Origin: JADGHX01 sp035760965
GTDB lineage: Bacteria > Pseudomonadota > Gammaproteobacteria > Steroidobacterales > Steroidobacteraceae
DNA length: 52,752 nucleotides
NCBI GenBank assembly: GCA_035760965.1
Contig: DASTRY010000074.1
Coordinates: 1 to 52,752 of the forward strand
Direction: 5' to 3'
Shown: piece by piece, positions 1 through 7,929 of the stretch
Layout of the letters: each line of letters opens with the position of its first letter
How positions within the stretch are numbered: position 1 is the first letter of the stretch
Notes under the pieces: model-generated
What the model saw: only the letters and a program-made list of their open reading frames with translations
Told to the model about the DNA's origin: nothing
Databases searched by the model: none
Program-made: the position numbers and the translations under genes

Positions 1-41
1 GGCGCAACATGTAGCCCGCGCTGCCCGGCGGCGCGCGCCGC

Positions 42-812
42 TTACGCCACGGCCGCGAGGTCCGGCTCTTCGAGCTGATCGAGAATCGCGGACCGTGCAC
101 GCTCGCGCAGCTCCACAGCCGCGGCGTCGGGCGAAGTCGCCGCGGGGACGATGGGTTCGAGAAACTCGATTTCGATCCGCGCCGGATGCGGCCATCCCTT
201 CTTGGGCGGCAGCGCGCGCCGCGTCCCGCGGACCACGGCGGGCACCACCGGGCATCCGGCGCGCACCGCCACGGTGAACGCGCCTGCGTGAAAACGACCC
301 AAGCCCGGCACCGGCGTGAACGTCCCCTCGGGAAAGAACACCAGCGAATGGCCGTTGCTCGCCGTGCGGAGCACGCGGCGCGCATCGACGCCGCCGCGAT
401 TGCGGTTGAAGCGCTCGACGAACTCGTGCCCGAGCCGTTTCAGGAGCGTGCCGGCCATCGGCACGTTCGCCATCTCGCGTTTGATGACGAATCCGAAGCG
501 CGGCGGCAGCGCCGCGGTGAACACGAGCCCATCGAGATAGCTCGCGTGATTCGACACGATCACGCACTGGCCCTGCGGGATGCGCTCGGCGTGCTTGACG
601 GTGAGCGGCATGCCGGCCAAGCGCAGAAGCGCACGCGACATGGCGCGCGCGACGGCACGCCGGCGTTCGAGCCCGGGTAACACCATGCCGGCGAGCGCGA
701 TCAATCCGAGCACGAGGAACACGATGTACGCATACACGCCGTAAACGGCGTACGCGAGCAAGCGGTGTGGTGCCGGAGGCACGGGCGAATCGTCGGTGGT
801 GGACTCTGTCAT
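42..812 (-). CDS. Lysophospholipid acyltransferase (PlsC/AGPAT family)
   Basis: A 256-residue membrane-associated acyltransferase of the 1-acyl-sn-glycerol-3-phosphate acyltransferase family, which transfers an acyl chain to lysophosphatidate or a related lysolipid at the inner membrane. The catalytic NHxxxxD motif is at residues 88-94 (NHASYLD) and the phosphate-binding FPEGT motif at 160-164. A hydrophobic segment lies at about 20-45. The ATG at 812 fits the family length. It is divergent from xerD across about 150 bases. Whether it is the main PlsC or a paralogue (for example an ornithine-lipid acyltransferase) cannot be decided here. Confidence 0.9.
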   Translation of the reverse strand: MTESTTDDSPVPPAPHRLLAYAVYGVYAYIVFLVLGLIALAGMVLPGLERRRAVARAMSRALLRLAGMPLTVKHAERIPQGQCVIVSNHASYLDGLVFTAALPPRFGFVIKREMANVPMAGTLLKRLGHEFVERFNRNRGGVDARRVLRTASNGHSLVFFPEGTFTPVPGLGRFHAGAFTVAVRAGCPVVPAVVRGTRRALPPKKGWPHPARIEIEFLEPIVPAATSPDAAAVELRERARSAILDQLEEPDLAAVA

Positions 813-961
813 GCGTGCGGTTTTCGACCAAGGTCGTGCGGCGTGGTGTGAACTAGTTCTCTTTATGTTAATGCTTCCGTACGGATGTGAAGATCGTCAC
901 GCCGAGGTTCGCGAGGTGCTCACCATACTGGCCGGGCTTCTTGAACGGAGCGAGGCTTACC

Positions 962-1900
962 TTGTCCAAACACGCCGCATTAGCCGCCGCGCCCACATCC
1001 ACTAGCGCCGATTCGACCGATCCGGCCGTGTCCCGCTTTCTGGATGCGGTGTGGATGGAGCGCGGTCTGTCGTCGAACACGCTGGCCGCCTACCGCGCCG
1101 ATCTTACCGCGCTCTCGCGCTGGCTCGCCGAACGCGGCGTGCCGATCATGAAGACGACGCGCGCGGACCTGCAGGACTTCATCGCGTTCCGCGTTCACGC
1201 GGGCGCACGACCGCGCTCGACCGCGCGCCAGCTCTCGAGCTTCCGCCGCTTCTTCCGCTACCTGCTGCGCGAAAACGTGATCAAGGAAGACCCGACGGCG
1301 CAGATCGCGATGCCGAAGATCGGCCGCTCGCTGCCGAAGAGTCTGACGGAAGAGGAAGTCGAAGCGCTGCTTGCGGCGCCGGCCGTGAACGATCCGCTCG
1401 GCAACCGCGATCGGACGATGCTCGAAGTGCTGTACGCCACGGGCTTGCGCGTCTCGGAGCTCGTGAACCTGCGCGGCACGCAGGTGAATCTGAATCAGGG
1501 CGTCATCCGTATCCTCGGCAAGGGCAATCGTGAGCGGCTGATCCCGCTCGGCGAGGAAGCGGTGCGCTGGCTCGCCGAGTTCTCGCGCGGTCCGCGCGCG
1601 GAGATTCTGCTGGAGCGTCAGACCGATTACCTCTTTCCCACGCGCCGCGGCGATCGCATGACGCGCCAGGCGTTCTGGCACATCATCAAGCGCTATGCCC
1701 GCAAGGCGGGCGTTGCGAAAGAGCTGTCGCCGCACACGCTGCGTCACGCGTTCGCGACCCATCTGCTCAATCACGGGGCGGACCTGCGCGTCGTGCAGAT
1801 GTTGCTCGGACACAGCGACCTCTCGACGACGCAGATTTACACGCACGTGGCCCGGGAGCGCATGAAGGAATTGCACTCGCAGCACCACCCGCGCGGCTGA
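962..1900 (+). CDS. xerD: Site-specific tyrosine recombinase XerD
   Basis: XerC/XerD-type tyrosine recombinase that resolves chromosome dimers at dif together with XerC. The N-terminal SAM-like core-binding domain covers about the first 110 residues. The catalytic domain shows the conserved Arg in ATGLRVSEL, the HxxR motif in HTLRHAFATH, and the LGH motif followed by the nucleophilic Tyr in TTQIYTHV. An upstream ATG at 887 would add 25 residues foreign to the family. The TTG at 962 has GGAG/GAGG 6-11 bases upstream and gives about 312 residues, close to the usual 300. The XerD rather than XerC assignment rests on the neighbouring dsbC, as in the E. coli xerD-dsbC pair. The start is the main uncertainty. 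Confidence 0.93.
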   Translation: MSKHAALAAAPTSTSADSTDPAVSRFLDAVWMERGLSSNTLAAYRADLTALSRWLAERGVPIMKTTRADLQDFIAFRVHAGARPRSTARQLSSFRRFFRYLLRENVIKEDPTAQIAMPKIGRSLPKSLTEEEVEALLAAPAVNDPLGNRDRTMLEVLYATGLRVSELVNLRGTQVNLNQGVIRILGKGNRERLIPLGEEAVRWLAEFSRGPRAEILLERQTDYLFPTRRGDRMTRQAFWHIIKRYARKAGVAKELSPHTLRHAFATHLLNHGADLRVVQMLLGHSDLSTTQIYTHVARERMKELHSQHHPRG

Positions 1901-2000
1901 GCGCCGACCTGCGGCCCGGCCATCGGACCCGACGCGCGTCCGCAATCGCGGAGGCCACTCTCCGGTCAGTCGCTGAAAGCAGTCGCCACTGGGCCTCTGC

Positions 2001-2042
2001 TATGCTTCCGTTTCATTGCGCCCGACGAACCTTCGTCGGGCG
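2001..2042 (+). promoter_or_regulatory. Possible dsbC promoter -10 and 5' leader hairpin
   Basis: A TATGCT -10-like hexamer (2001-2006) is followed by a perfect 11-bp inverted repeat, CGCCCGACGAA / TTCGTCGGGCG, at 2019-2029 and 2032-2042. Because the two arms are nearly adjacent, the RNA hairpin would have about 8-9 pairs and a small loop. It would sit at the 5' end of the dsbC leader, 43 bases before the ATG. There is no U-tract after it, so it is not a classical terminator. A 5'-end stabilising hairpin or a repressor site are both possible; no clear -35 is visible. Confidence 0.4.
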
Positions 2043-2085
2043 ACCGGGTCGAAACCGCAACTCGAAAGACCGGCAGGATCGCGAC

Positions 2086-2844
2086 ATGGCACAGCTCCGC
2101 ACCCGTACGTGGCTTCTCTTCGGAGTGGCATGCCTCGGCGCATCGTGGATGGCAACGGCACAGGTGCCGGCGGGGCAGAAGAGCCCGGCGGCGGCAGTCG
2201 ATCCGCGCGCCGCGATTGCTGCCAAGATTCCCGGCGCGAAGCCGGACGACCTGCGCGAGTCGCCGATTCCCGGTGTCTATGAATTCACCCAAGGCGCCGA
2301 GATCGCGTATGTGAGCAGCGACGGCAAATACGCCATCGACGGTGACCTCATCGAAATCGCCTCGCGGGACAACCTCACCGAGAAGACGCGGCGGACCGAG
2401 CGCGCGAAGCTCATCAATGCCGTGCCGGAATCGCAGATGGTGATCTTCTCGCCCAAGGACCCCAAGTACACGGTGACCGTGTTCACCGACGTCGATTGCG
2501 GGTACTGCCGCAAGCTCCACAGCCAGATCGCCGAGTACAACCGGCTCGGCATCAAGGTGCGCTACCTCGCCTTCCCGCGTTCCGGGCCGGACACCGAGTC
2601 CTGGGAGAAGGCGGAGCAGGTGTGGTGCTCGCCGAACCGTGGCGAAGCGCTCACGAAGGCGAAGCTCGATCAGCCCATTCCCGGACCGAAGCACTGCGCC
2701 GGCTCACCGGTTTCGCGCGAGTACGCGCTCGGTCAGGACGTGGGCGTACGCGGCACGCCGGCCATCGTGCTCGACGATGGCGAGATGCTCCCGGGCTATC
2801 TGCCGCCGGCAATGCTGGCCCAGCACCTGAAGAAGCGCTCGTAG
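2086..2844 (+). CDS. dsbC: Thiol:disulfide interchange protein DsbC
   Basis: Periplasmic disulfide isomerase of the DsbC family, 252 residues. A signal peptide covers residues 1-26 (cleavage after ...MATA). An N-terminal dimerisation domain is followed by a thioredoxin domain with the active site CGYC at residues 138-141. A second cysteine pair (VWC and KHC further on) matches the structural disulfide of E. coli DsbC, and the cis-proline motif is GTPA. A longer frame begins at 2002, but the ATG at 2086 has AGGA about 8 bases upstream and starts directly with the signal peptide. The gene follows xerD as in other gammaproteobacteria. It keeps exported proteins with several cysteines correctly paired, with DsbD as electron donor. 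Confidence 0.92.
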   Translation: MAQLRTRTWLLFGVACLGASWMATAQVPAGQKSPAAAVDPRAAIAAKIPGAKPDDLRESPIPGVYEFTQGAEIAYVSSDGKYAIDGDLIEIASRDNLTEKTRRTERAKLINAVPESQMVIFSPKDPKYTVTVFTDVDCGYCRKLHSQIAEYNRLGIKVRYLAFPRSGPDTESWEKAEQVWCSPNRGEALTKAKLDQPIPGPKHCAGSPVSREYALGQDVGVRGTPAIVLDDGEMLPGYLPPAMLAQHLKKRS

Positions 2845-3133
2845 CCAGACCCCATACGGCCGCCGTTGAAGGGCGGTCGGCAGTGCCGTTTCCGCAAGGG
2901 AACCCTCAGCACGTTGCAATGAATTGAGCCGCAGCCCCGGGGCACTCGCGCAGCGAGCGGCTGCGTCGGTGGCGAGCAGGGCGGTTCGCGCGGAGCTCGC
3001 CGGAGGCGAGTGTCGTCACTGTCCAGAGTCTCGGCGCGAGCCGGTGCGGATAGTTGCTCGAGCCGCGGCGTCAGGTTGGCTGGCCGGGTCGATGTGCCTC
3101 GAACGACGCCGGCGCGCCGCAGCCCTCAGCGGG

Positions 3134-3457
3134 CTATTTCTCCAGCAGCTTCAGCTTGTCCGGCTTGCCTTCCCATTCCTTGGCGTCGGCCGGCGGTTCC
3201 TTCTTTTCCGTGATGACGGGCCACTGCTTCGCGAGCTGAGCGTTCAGCGGCTTGAAAGCCTCCTGCCCAGGCGGCAGCTCTTCCTCGGAAAAGATCGCCT
3301 CGACCGGGCACTCCGGCTCGCACAAGGTGCAGTCGATGCATTCGTCGGGATCGATGACCAGGAAGTTCGGGCCTTCGTGAAAGCAGTCCACCGGACAGAC
3401 TTCCACGCAGTCCATGTATTTGCACTTGATGCAGTTTTCGGTAACGACGAACGTCAT
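3134..3457 (-). CDS. fdxA: Seven-iron ferredoxin (3Fe-4S/4Fe-4S), FdxA type
   Basis: A 107-residue cytosolic ferredoxin. Counting the initiator Met, cysteines 9, 17 and 50 are placed to bind a [3Fe-4S] cluster and 21, 40, 43 and 46 a [4Fe-4S] cluster; Cys12 and Cys25 are extra, exactly the pattern of Azotobacter ferredoxin I. The ATG at 3457 is preceded by a GAGG Shine-Dalgarno; the longer frame to 3526 adds unrelated residues. It lies downstream of the Nudix gene on the same strand. Its redox partner is unknown; family members serve as low-potential electron carriers and in oxidative-stress responses. About 290 bases between it and dsbC contain no recognisable gene. Confidence 0.93.
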   Translation of the reverse strand: MTFVVTENCIKCKYMDCVEVCPVDCFHEGPNFLVIDPDECIDCTLCEPECPVEAIFSEEELPPGQEAFKPLNAQLAKQWPVITEKKEPPADAKEWEGKPDKLKLLEK

Positions 3458-3580
3458 GAGTGTCCTCGAGAGAGCCCCTCCGGCGCCTGAGTACTCGGAC
3501 AGGCGCCCCGCGGCAGGGCCGCGCATTGTGCCACGCAGCCGTCGGAGCGTGAAACGGCCGAGCGGTTATGAGCTGAGGTC

Positions 3581-4138
3581 TCAGCCTGCGGTCGGCAAGG
3601 GGCCGGCGCGTCGCTCGAACGTCGTGAAGTGGTGATCCTCACGGCCGGCACGGCGGTCCTCGAGATACCGCTGGAGCGAGAATGTCGTGCTCGGGAAAGC
3701 GATGTCCCGCCAGGGGATCTCGTCGGCGGTGACGAGCTTCACCTCCAGGCTCTCGGGCCCGGGTCCGAACTGCGGCCTCGTGAGGCGCGCGCGAAAGAAC
3801 ACGTGCACCTGATTGGCGCCCAGTACGGTGACGAGACTCAGGAGCGACCCGATCTCGACCTCCGCCATCGCCTCCTCGTGACATTCCCGCGCAGCGCCCT
3901 GTTGCAGCGTCTCGCCGTTTTCCATGAAGCCCGCCGGCACCGTCCAGTAGCCGAGGCGCGGCTCGATGGCGCGCTTGCAGATGAGGAGACGTCCCTCGTA
4001 TTCGGGCACGCAGCCCACGACGACACGCGGGTTCTGGTAGTGAATGGTCGAACACGCATCGCAGACGAAGCGGGGGAGGTGATCACCGGGCGGAATGCGA
4101 AGCGAGACACGGGCGCCGCACTGGTTGCAGAAATTCAT
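3581..4138 (-). CDS. Nudix hydrolase with N-terminal zinc ribbon
   Basis: A 185-residue protein with a CxxC...CxxC zinc ribbon (Cys4, Cys7, Cys26, Cys29) followed by a Nudix fold. The Nudix box reads G-x5-E-x7-RE-x2-EE, so the metal-binding glutamates are present, but the usual Gly after the EE pair is Met. Proteins of this layout hydrolyse nucleoside-diphosphate-linked compounds (NADH pyrophosphatase-like or ADP-ribose pyrophosphatase-like); the substrate cannot be read from sequence. It starts at an ATG 53 bases from the 3' end of tRNA-Leu and is followed on the same strand by fdxA. Confidence 0.85.
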   Translation of the reverse strand: MNFCNQCGARVSLRIPPGDHLPRFVCDACSTIHYQNPRVVVGCVPEYEGRLLICKRAIEPRLGYWTVPAGFMENGETLQQGAARECHEEAMAEVEIGSLLSLVTVLGANQVHVFFRARLTRPQFGPGPESLEVKLVTADEIPWRDIAFPSTTFSLQRYLEDRRAGREDHHFTTFERRAGPLPTAG

Positions 4139-4190
4139 CGCCGGGTTCTTGTCCTGGAAGGAGTACAGCCCGCAGGCTCACCACCAATCG

Positions 4191-4277
4191 TGGTGCCCGA
4201 GGTCGGAGTCGAACCGACACGCTTTTAAGGGCGGCGGATTTTGAGTCCGCTGCGTCTACCAGTTCCGCCACTCGGGC
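4191..4277 (-). tRNA. tRNA-Leu (anticodon CAA)
   Basis: On the minus strand the sequence begins GCCCGAG and ends CTCGGGC-A-CCA, giving a perfect 7-bp acceptor stem with encoded CCA (4191-4193). The anticodon arm is GCGGA-CTCAAAA-TCCGC, so positions 34-36 are CAA, reading UUG leucine codons. A long variable arm follows, as expected of a class II leucine tRNA, and the T-arm contains GGTTCGACTCC. 87 nt with CCA. Confidence 0.96.
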
Positions 4278-4303
4278 ATCGAGGGGGGCAAATCGAGGGC
4301 GGC

Positions 4304-4309
4304 AGTATA
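4304..4309 (-). promoter_or_regulatory. tRNA-Leu promoter -10 with GC-rich discriminator
   Basis: Reading the minus strand, TATACT is followed by GCCGCCC about 20 bases before the mature tRNA 5' end. A near-consensus -10 plus a GC-rich discriminator is typical of stringently controlled stable-RNA promoters. No good -35 is visible, which lowers confidence. Confidence 0.45.
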
Positions 4310-4319
4310 GTGACTCTGC

Positions 4320-4347
4320 GACCTTTTCGCTCGGGACGGCATCTATA
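4320..4347 (+). promoter_or_regulatory. Candidate ECF-type autoregulatory promoter of the sigma operon
   Basis: GACCTT (4320-4325), a 16-base spacer, then TCTATA (4342-4347), reminiscent of the GAACTT-N16-TCTGA form used by RpoE-type sigma factors. A start 6-7 bases after the -10 would fall at the GTG start codon itself. No Shine-Dalgarno precedes that GTG, so a leaderless transcript is possible. The match is imperfect. Confidence 0.3.
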
Positions 4348-4353
4348 TCCCCC

Positions 4354-4941
4354 GTGAGCCGACTCACCGAAATCTGCGTCCCCGAAGAGATGCTCTTCAA
4401 GGCCCGCTGCGGGGAGGAGAGTGCGCAGTCGAGCCTGTACGCGGCTCTGGCTCCGGCCACGTTCGGTCTGATCCGCCGCATCGTCACGAGCCGCGCGCTC
4501 GCCGAGGACCTCTTCCAGGACACGATGATGACGGTCTTCGAGCGCCTCGGCGCCTTCCGCGGCGAGGCGCCGCTCGGCGCCTGGGTACGGCGGATCGCGA
4601 TCACGAAGTGCCTCATGTATCTGCGTTCGCCGTGGCACCGCGCGCGGCTCGCCATCGATCGCGACCATGACGAGGAGGCGCTGAGCCGCGAGGAGTTGCA
4701 ACGGCTCGTCGTCCCGGACGCCCGCGCGGAGCAGCTCGATATCGAGCGTGCGCTCGCGACCCTCTCGCCCACGGCCCGTGCGGTGGTGTGGCTCTACGAC
4801 GTGGAGGGCTATTCTCACGAGGAGATCGCGCAGGCCTTCGGACGCTCGATCAGCTTTTCCAAATCCCAGCTCGCGCGCGCCCATGCGCGGATGCGCGAGT
4901 GGTTCGAACCGACGACGGACAGACAGCCATGCGCCCCCTAG
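4354..4941 (+). CDS. RNA polymerase sigma factor, ECF subfamily
   Basis: A 195-residue group 4 sigma factor. Region 2 includes AEDLFQDTMMTVFERL (core binding and -10 recognition) and the aromatic-containing GAWVRRIAI. Region 4 is the helix-turn-helix LSPTARAVVWLYDVEGYSHEEIAQAFGRS..., where the usual 'LP' is 'LS'. The start is GTG at 4354. The last 13 bases overlap the next gene, which is a membrane-anchored protein as expected of an anti-sigma factor, so the two are probably translationally coupled. The inducing signal is unknown; the third gene of the operon encodes an exported PDZ protein, which points to envelope sensing. Confidence 0.9.
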   Translation: MSRLTEICVPEEMLFKARCGEESAQSSLYAALAPATFGLIRRIVTSRALAEDLFQDTMMTVFERLGAFRGEAPLGAWVRRIAITKCLMYLRSPWHRARLAIDRDHDEEALSREELQRLVVPDARAEQLDIERALATLSPTARAVVWLYDVEGYSHEEIAQAFGRSISFSKSQLARAHARMREWFEPTTDRQPCAP

Positions 4942-5717
4942 AACGATTTCCTTCTCGCGATCCGCTGATCGATGACATTCGCCAGCGACTGCGCGAGCTG
5001 CCGGCCGAACGGCAACCGCCGTACGACTGGGCGGAGTTCCGCCGGCGAGCGCGCGAGCAGAGGGCGCCGCATCGCAGCGCCGTGAAATGGGAGCACGCGG
5101 CCGCGGCGGCGGGCATCACGGTGTTGATTGCGTCCCTGGCGATGTGGGCTCGCTCCGATCATCAGACGCGCGCGGAGCTCGAGGTCAGTGGGACTTCGGT
5201 TCCGCCGGTCGTTGCTGCGAATCCGGTGACGCCGCGCTCCGGGCCTGCGAATGAGAGCGGTGAAGCGATCGCGCGTGCCGCGTCCGCAGATAGCGGCGAA
5301 CACTCGGCTGCCTCCGAGCCCGACGCAACCCGCGCGCCGAACAGTGCGTGGACGCGCGAGCAGATGGCGCAACTGAACGAGCAGGTCAACGCGAACGCAC
5401 GTGAGCGCTCGGATGCCGTGTCGAGAGCCGCGTTGGCCGCCGTGTCCGCGCAATTCGCGGCTCTCGGCGCCGCGCCCACCTCCCGCCGCTGGCTCGCACA
5501 GCAGCCGGCCGAGCCGAGCGTGGTGCGCGTGGGCTCGCGGCTCGCGGTCGCGAATCTCGAAGATCGAATTGCTTGGGTGGACGATGCGCTGTCCGATGCA
5601 GAGTTCACTCAGGCGGATGCGGCGGGCGTGCAGGCGCTGCGACAGGAACGTGCGCGCCTTCTCGGCTCGCTCGCACAGGTCCGTTACGCAGAGACACTGG
5701 CAGCTCAGGCGCCCTGA
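4929..5717 (+). CDS. Probable membrane-anchored anti-sigma factor
   Basis: A 262-residue protein beginning inside the end of the sigma gene (ATG at 4929, 13-base overlap). Residues 1-55 are a charged cytoplasmic segment, a single membrane helix lies at about 57-74, and the remainder is an Ala/Ser/Glu-rich periplasmic part ending in a predicted coiled region. No zinc-binding HxxxCxxC (ZAS) motif is present. The anti-sigma role is inferred from topology and coupling, not from a named domain. Confidence 0.65.
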   Translation: MRPLERFPSRDPLIDDIRQRLRELPAERQPPYDWAEFRRRAREQRAPHRSAVKWEHAAAAAGITVLIASLAMWARSDHQTRAELEVSGTSVPPVVAANPVTPRSGPANESGEAIARAASADSGEHSAASEPDATRAPNSAWTREQMAQLNEQVNANARERSDAVSRAALAAVSAQFAALGAAPTSRRWLAQQPAEPSVVRVGSRLAVANLEDRIAWVDDALSDAEFTQADAAGVQALRQERARLLGSLAQVRYAETLAAQAP

Positions 5718-5737
5718 GTCGCCGTCGAGGGTTGGTC

Positions 5738-6856
5738 ATGAACGTCATTCCATTCGATAGCATCCGTGCGCGTCGCGCACAGAGCGGCGCGGCGCGCAGC
5801 GGCGTTGCGTTCCTGCTCGCCGCCACGCTCGCCGCGGGCACGGGCAACGCGCTCGGCGCCGAGCAGCAGGTCGAGCGCGATGAGAGTCCGCGGTCCGCTG
5901 CCGAGACCCCGGCGGAGCCCGCGGCGCCCGCCGAGGCGGCGAAGCCGGCGACGCGTGCGCAAGCCGACAAGAATCGGGCGCAGTCGGATCGCGATCGCAC
6001 GTCATCCGAGAAGGATCGTGAAGAGGCGGAGCGCGATCGCAATGCGCGTCTGCAGGATGCCAAGCGCCGTCTCGAGCAAGCCGCCGCCGAGGTCGCCGCG
6101 CTCTCCACGGAGTTGGCTGCACACGCCCTGGACGGCATCGGTTCGGCCTTCGTGGCCGGGCCGCGGCGCTCGATCATCGGTGTGCAGCTCGAGGCAGCAG
6201 AGAGTGGCACCGGTGCGAAGGTGCGCGAGGTCAGTCCGGGCGGTGCTGCCGAGGCGGCGGGCCTGCGCGCGGGTGACGTGATCGTCGCGGTCGACGGCAA
6301 GGAAGTCAAAGAAGGGGCTCGCGAGGTCGCCCGGCTGCTCCGCGCGGTCGAGCCGGACACGACGGTGCAACTGCGCGTGCTCCGCGACGGCAAGCCGAAG
6401 GAGATCAAGGTCACCGCCCGTCCTTTCGACGCGCGCACGTTTGCGTACCGCGCGCCGCCGGACGGCTTCGATTTCGACTTCGATCCGTCGAAGATTCCCT
6501 TCGGACCTTTCGGACCGTCCGGCATGTACGGAGGTCTCGGCGGCATGGAGGTCACCGCGCTAACGCCGCAACTCGCGCGCTACTTCGGCACCGACAAAGG
6601 TCTGCTCGTCGTGCGTGCGCCGAAGAGCGACGTCTACAAGCTGCAGGATGGCGATGTGATCCTGAACATCGACGGCCGCGTGCCGACGAGCGGCTCGCAA
6701 GTGGCGCGCATCCTGCGCTCGTACCAGGCGGGTGAAACGCTCACGATGCGCATCATGCGCGACCGCAAACCGATGGACCTGCAGATCACGCTGCCGGACG
6801 AACGCACGCGTCGCGCCCGCGCCGTGCGCACGGCGCTGGATACGACGGAGCTCTGA
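5738..6856 (+). CDS. Exported double-PDZ protein of the sigma operon
   Basis: A 372-residue protein with an N-terminal hydrophobic segment at about 19-39 (signal peptide or anchor), a highly charged helical stretch rich in Asp, Arg, Glu and Lys at about 70-125, then two PDZ domains. The first begins near IGVQLEAAE and has the loop GAAEAAGLRAGDVI; the second, GLLVVRAPKSDVYKLQDGDVI, ends near the C-terminus. No Ser-protease (HtrA) domain is present. It starts 20 bases after the probable anti-sigma gene. By analogy with DegS/RseP PDZ domains it may bind exposed C-termini of misfolded envelope proteins and feed into sigma-factor release, but this is inference. Confidence 0.8.
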   Translation: MNVIPFDSIRARRAQSGAARSGVAFLLAATLAAGTGNALGAEQQVERDESPRSAAETPAEPAAPAEAAKPATRAQADKNRAQSDRDRTSSEKDREEAERDRNARLQDAKRRLEQAAAEVAALSTELAAHALDGIGSAFVAGPRRSIIGVQLEAAESGTGAKVREVSPGGAAEAAGLRAGDVIVAVDGKEVKEGAREVARLLRAVEPDTTVQLRVLRDGKPKEIKVTARPFDARTFAYRAPPDGFDFDFDPSKIPFGPFGPSGMYGGLGGMEVTALTPQLARYFGTDKGLLVVRAPKSDVYKLQDGDVILNIDGRVPTSGSQVARILRSYQAGETLTMRIMRDRKPMDLQITLPDERTRRARAVRTALDTTEL

Positions 6857-6873
6857 TCGTCTACCATGCGCGC

Positions 6874-7929
6874 GTGCGCCGCGCCGACTTCTCCTACGAG
6901 CTTCCCGAAGAGCTGATTGCCCAGACGCCGCTGGCCGAGCGCTCGGCCAGCCGGCTGCTGGTGCTCGATGGCCAGACCGGTCAAGTTTCGGATCGCGTGT
7001 TCCGCGACCTGCCCGCGCTGCTGCGCGCGGGTGATCTGCTCGTGTTCAACGACACGCGGGTCGTTGCCGCGCGACTGCTTGGATTCAAGCCTTCGGGGGG
7101 CAGGGTCGAGATCTTCCTCGAACGCCCGCTCGGCGAGCGCGGCGCGCTGGTGCAATTGCGGGCCAGCAAGCCGATTCGCGAGGAGCTGGAGATCGCGACG
7201 GTGGGCGGCTCGGTGCGCGTCGTCGCGAAGCGAGGCGAGCTCTGGGAGGTGGCGCTGCCGGCGCCCGCGCTCGAGTTCTTCGAGCGCTGGGGCGAGGTGC
7301 CGCTGCCGCCGTACATCCGGCGCGCCGCGAGCGGTACCGATCGCGAGCGCTATCAAAGTATTTTTGCCGAGCATCCCGGGGCGGTTGCCGCGCCGACGGC
7401 TAGCCTGCATTTCGATGCGGGGTTGGTCGAGAGGCTGGACGCGCTCGGCGTGCAGCGCGCATTCGTGACCTTGCACGTCGGCGCAGGGACGTTTCAGCCG
7501 GTGCGAGTCGACGACATCTCGTTGCATGTGATGCATGCGGAGTGGCTCTCCGTTGGCGCGGAAACGTGCGCCGCGATTGCGAGCGCGCGTGCAGCGGGCG
7601 GACGCGTGATTGCGGTGGGCACCACGGTTGCGCGTGCACTGGAGTCTGCGGCGCTGGCGAGCGCTGCGGGCGGGGCCGAGGTCGCGCCCTTCTCGGGCGA
7701 CACGAGCCTCTTCATCACGCCCGGCTTTCAGTTTCGCGTCGTCGATGCGCTCATCACGAATTTCCACCTTCCGGAGTCGACGCTCCTGATGCTGGTGGCT
7801 GCGTTTGCGGGCCGCGAGCACGTTCTGGCCGCATATGAGCACGCCGTGCGGTTACGCTATCGGTTTTTCAGCTACGGCGATGCGATGTTCGTGACTTCGG
7901 CCGATCCACAAAGGAGCCGCCCGCGATGA
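6874..7929 (+). CDS. queA: S-adenosylmethionine:tRNA ribosyltransferase-isomerase QueA
   Basis: A 351-residue enzyme that transfers and isomerises the ribosyl moiety of S-adenosylmethionine onto preQ1-modified tRNA to make epoxyqueuosine. Conserved features include the N-terminal FSYELPEELIAQTPLAERSASRLLV block, the VFNDTRVVAARL block and the C-terminal TNFHLPESTLLMLVAAFAG block. The start is GTG at 6874; a nearby ATG at 6866 is out of frame. The stop overlaps the tgt start by four bases (ATGA), so the two queuosine genes are coupled. Confidence 0.96.
   Translation: MRRADFSYELPEELIAQTPLAERSASRLLVLDGQTGQVSDRVFRDLPALLRAGDLLVFNDTRVVAARLLGFKPSGGRVEIFLERPLGERGALVQLRASKPIREELEIATVGGSVRVVAKRGELWEVALPAPALEFFERWGEVPLPPYIRRAASGTDRERYQSIFAEHPGAVAAPTASLHFDAGLVERLDALGVQRAFVTLHVGAGTFQPVRVDDISLHVMHAEWLSVGAETCAAIASARAAGGRVIAVGTTVARALESAALASAAGGAEVAPFSGDTSLFITPGFQFRVVDALITNFHLPESTLLMLVAAFAGREHVLAAYEHAVRLRYRFFSYGDAMFVTSADPQRSRPR

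Noticed and set aside
887..961. Upstream ATG extension of xerD
   Set aside because: Adds 25 residues not seen in the family; TTG 962 has a proper Shine-Dalgarno.
980..1945. 321-codon open frame on the minus strand opposite xerD
   Set aside because: Arg/His-rich composition typical of antisense shadows in GC-rich DNA; xerD on the other strand has all catalytic motifs.
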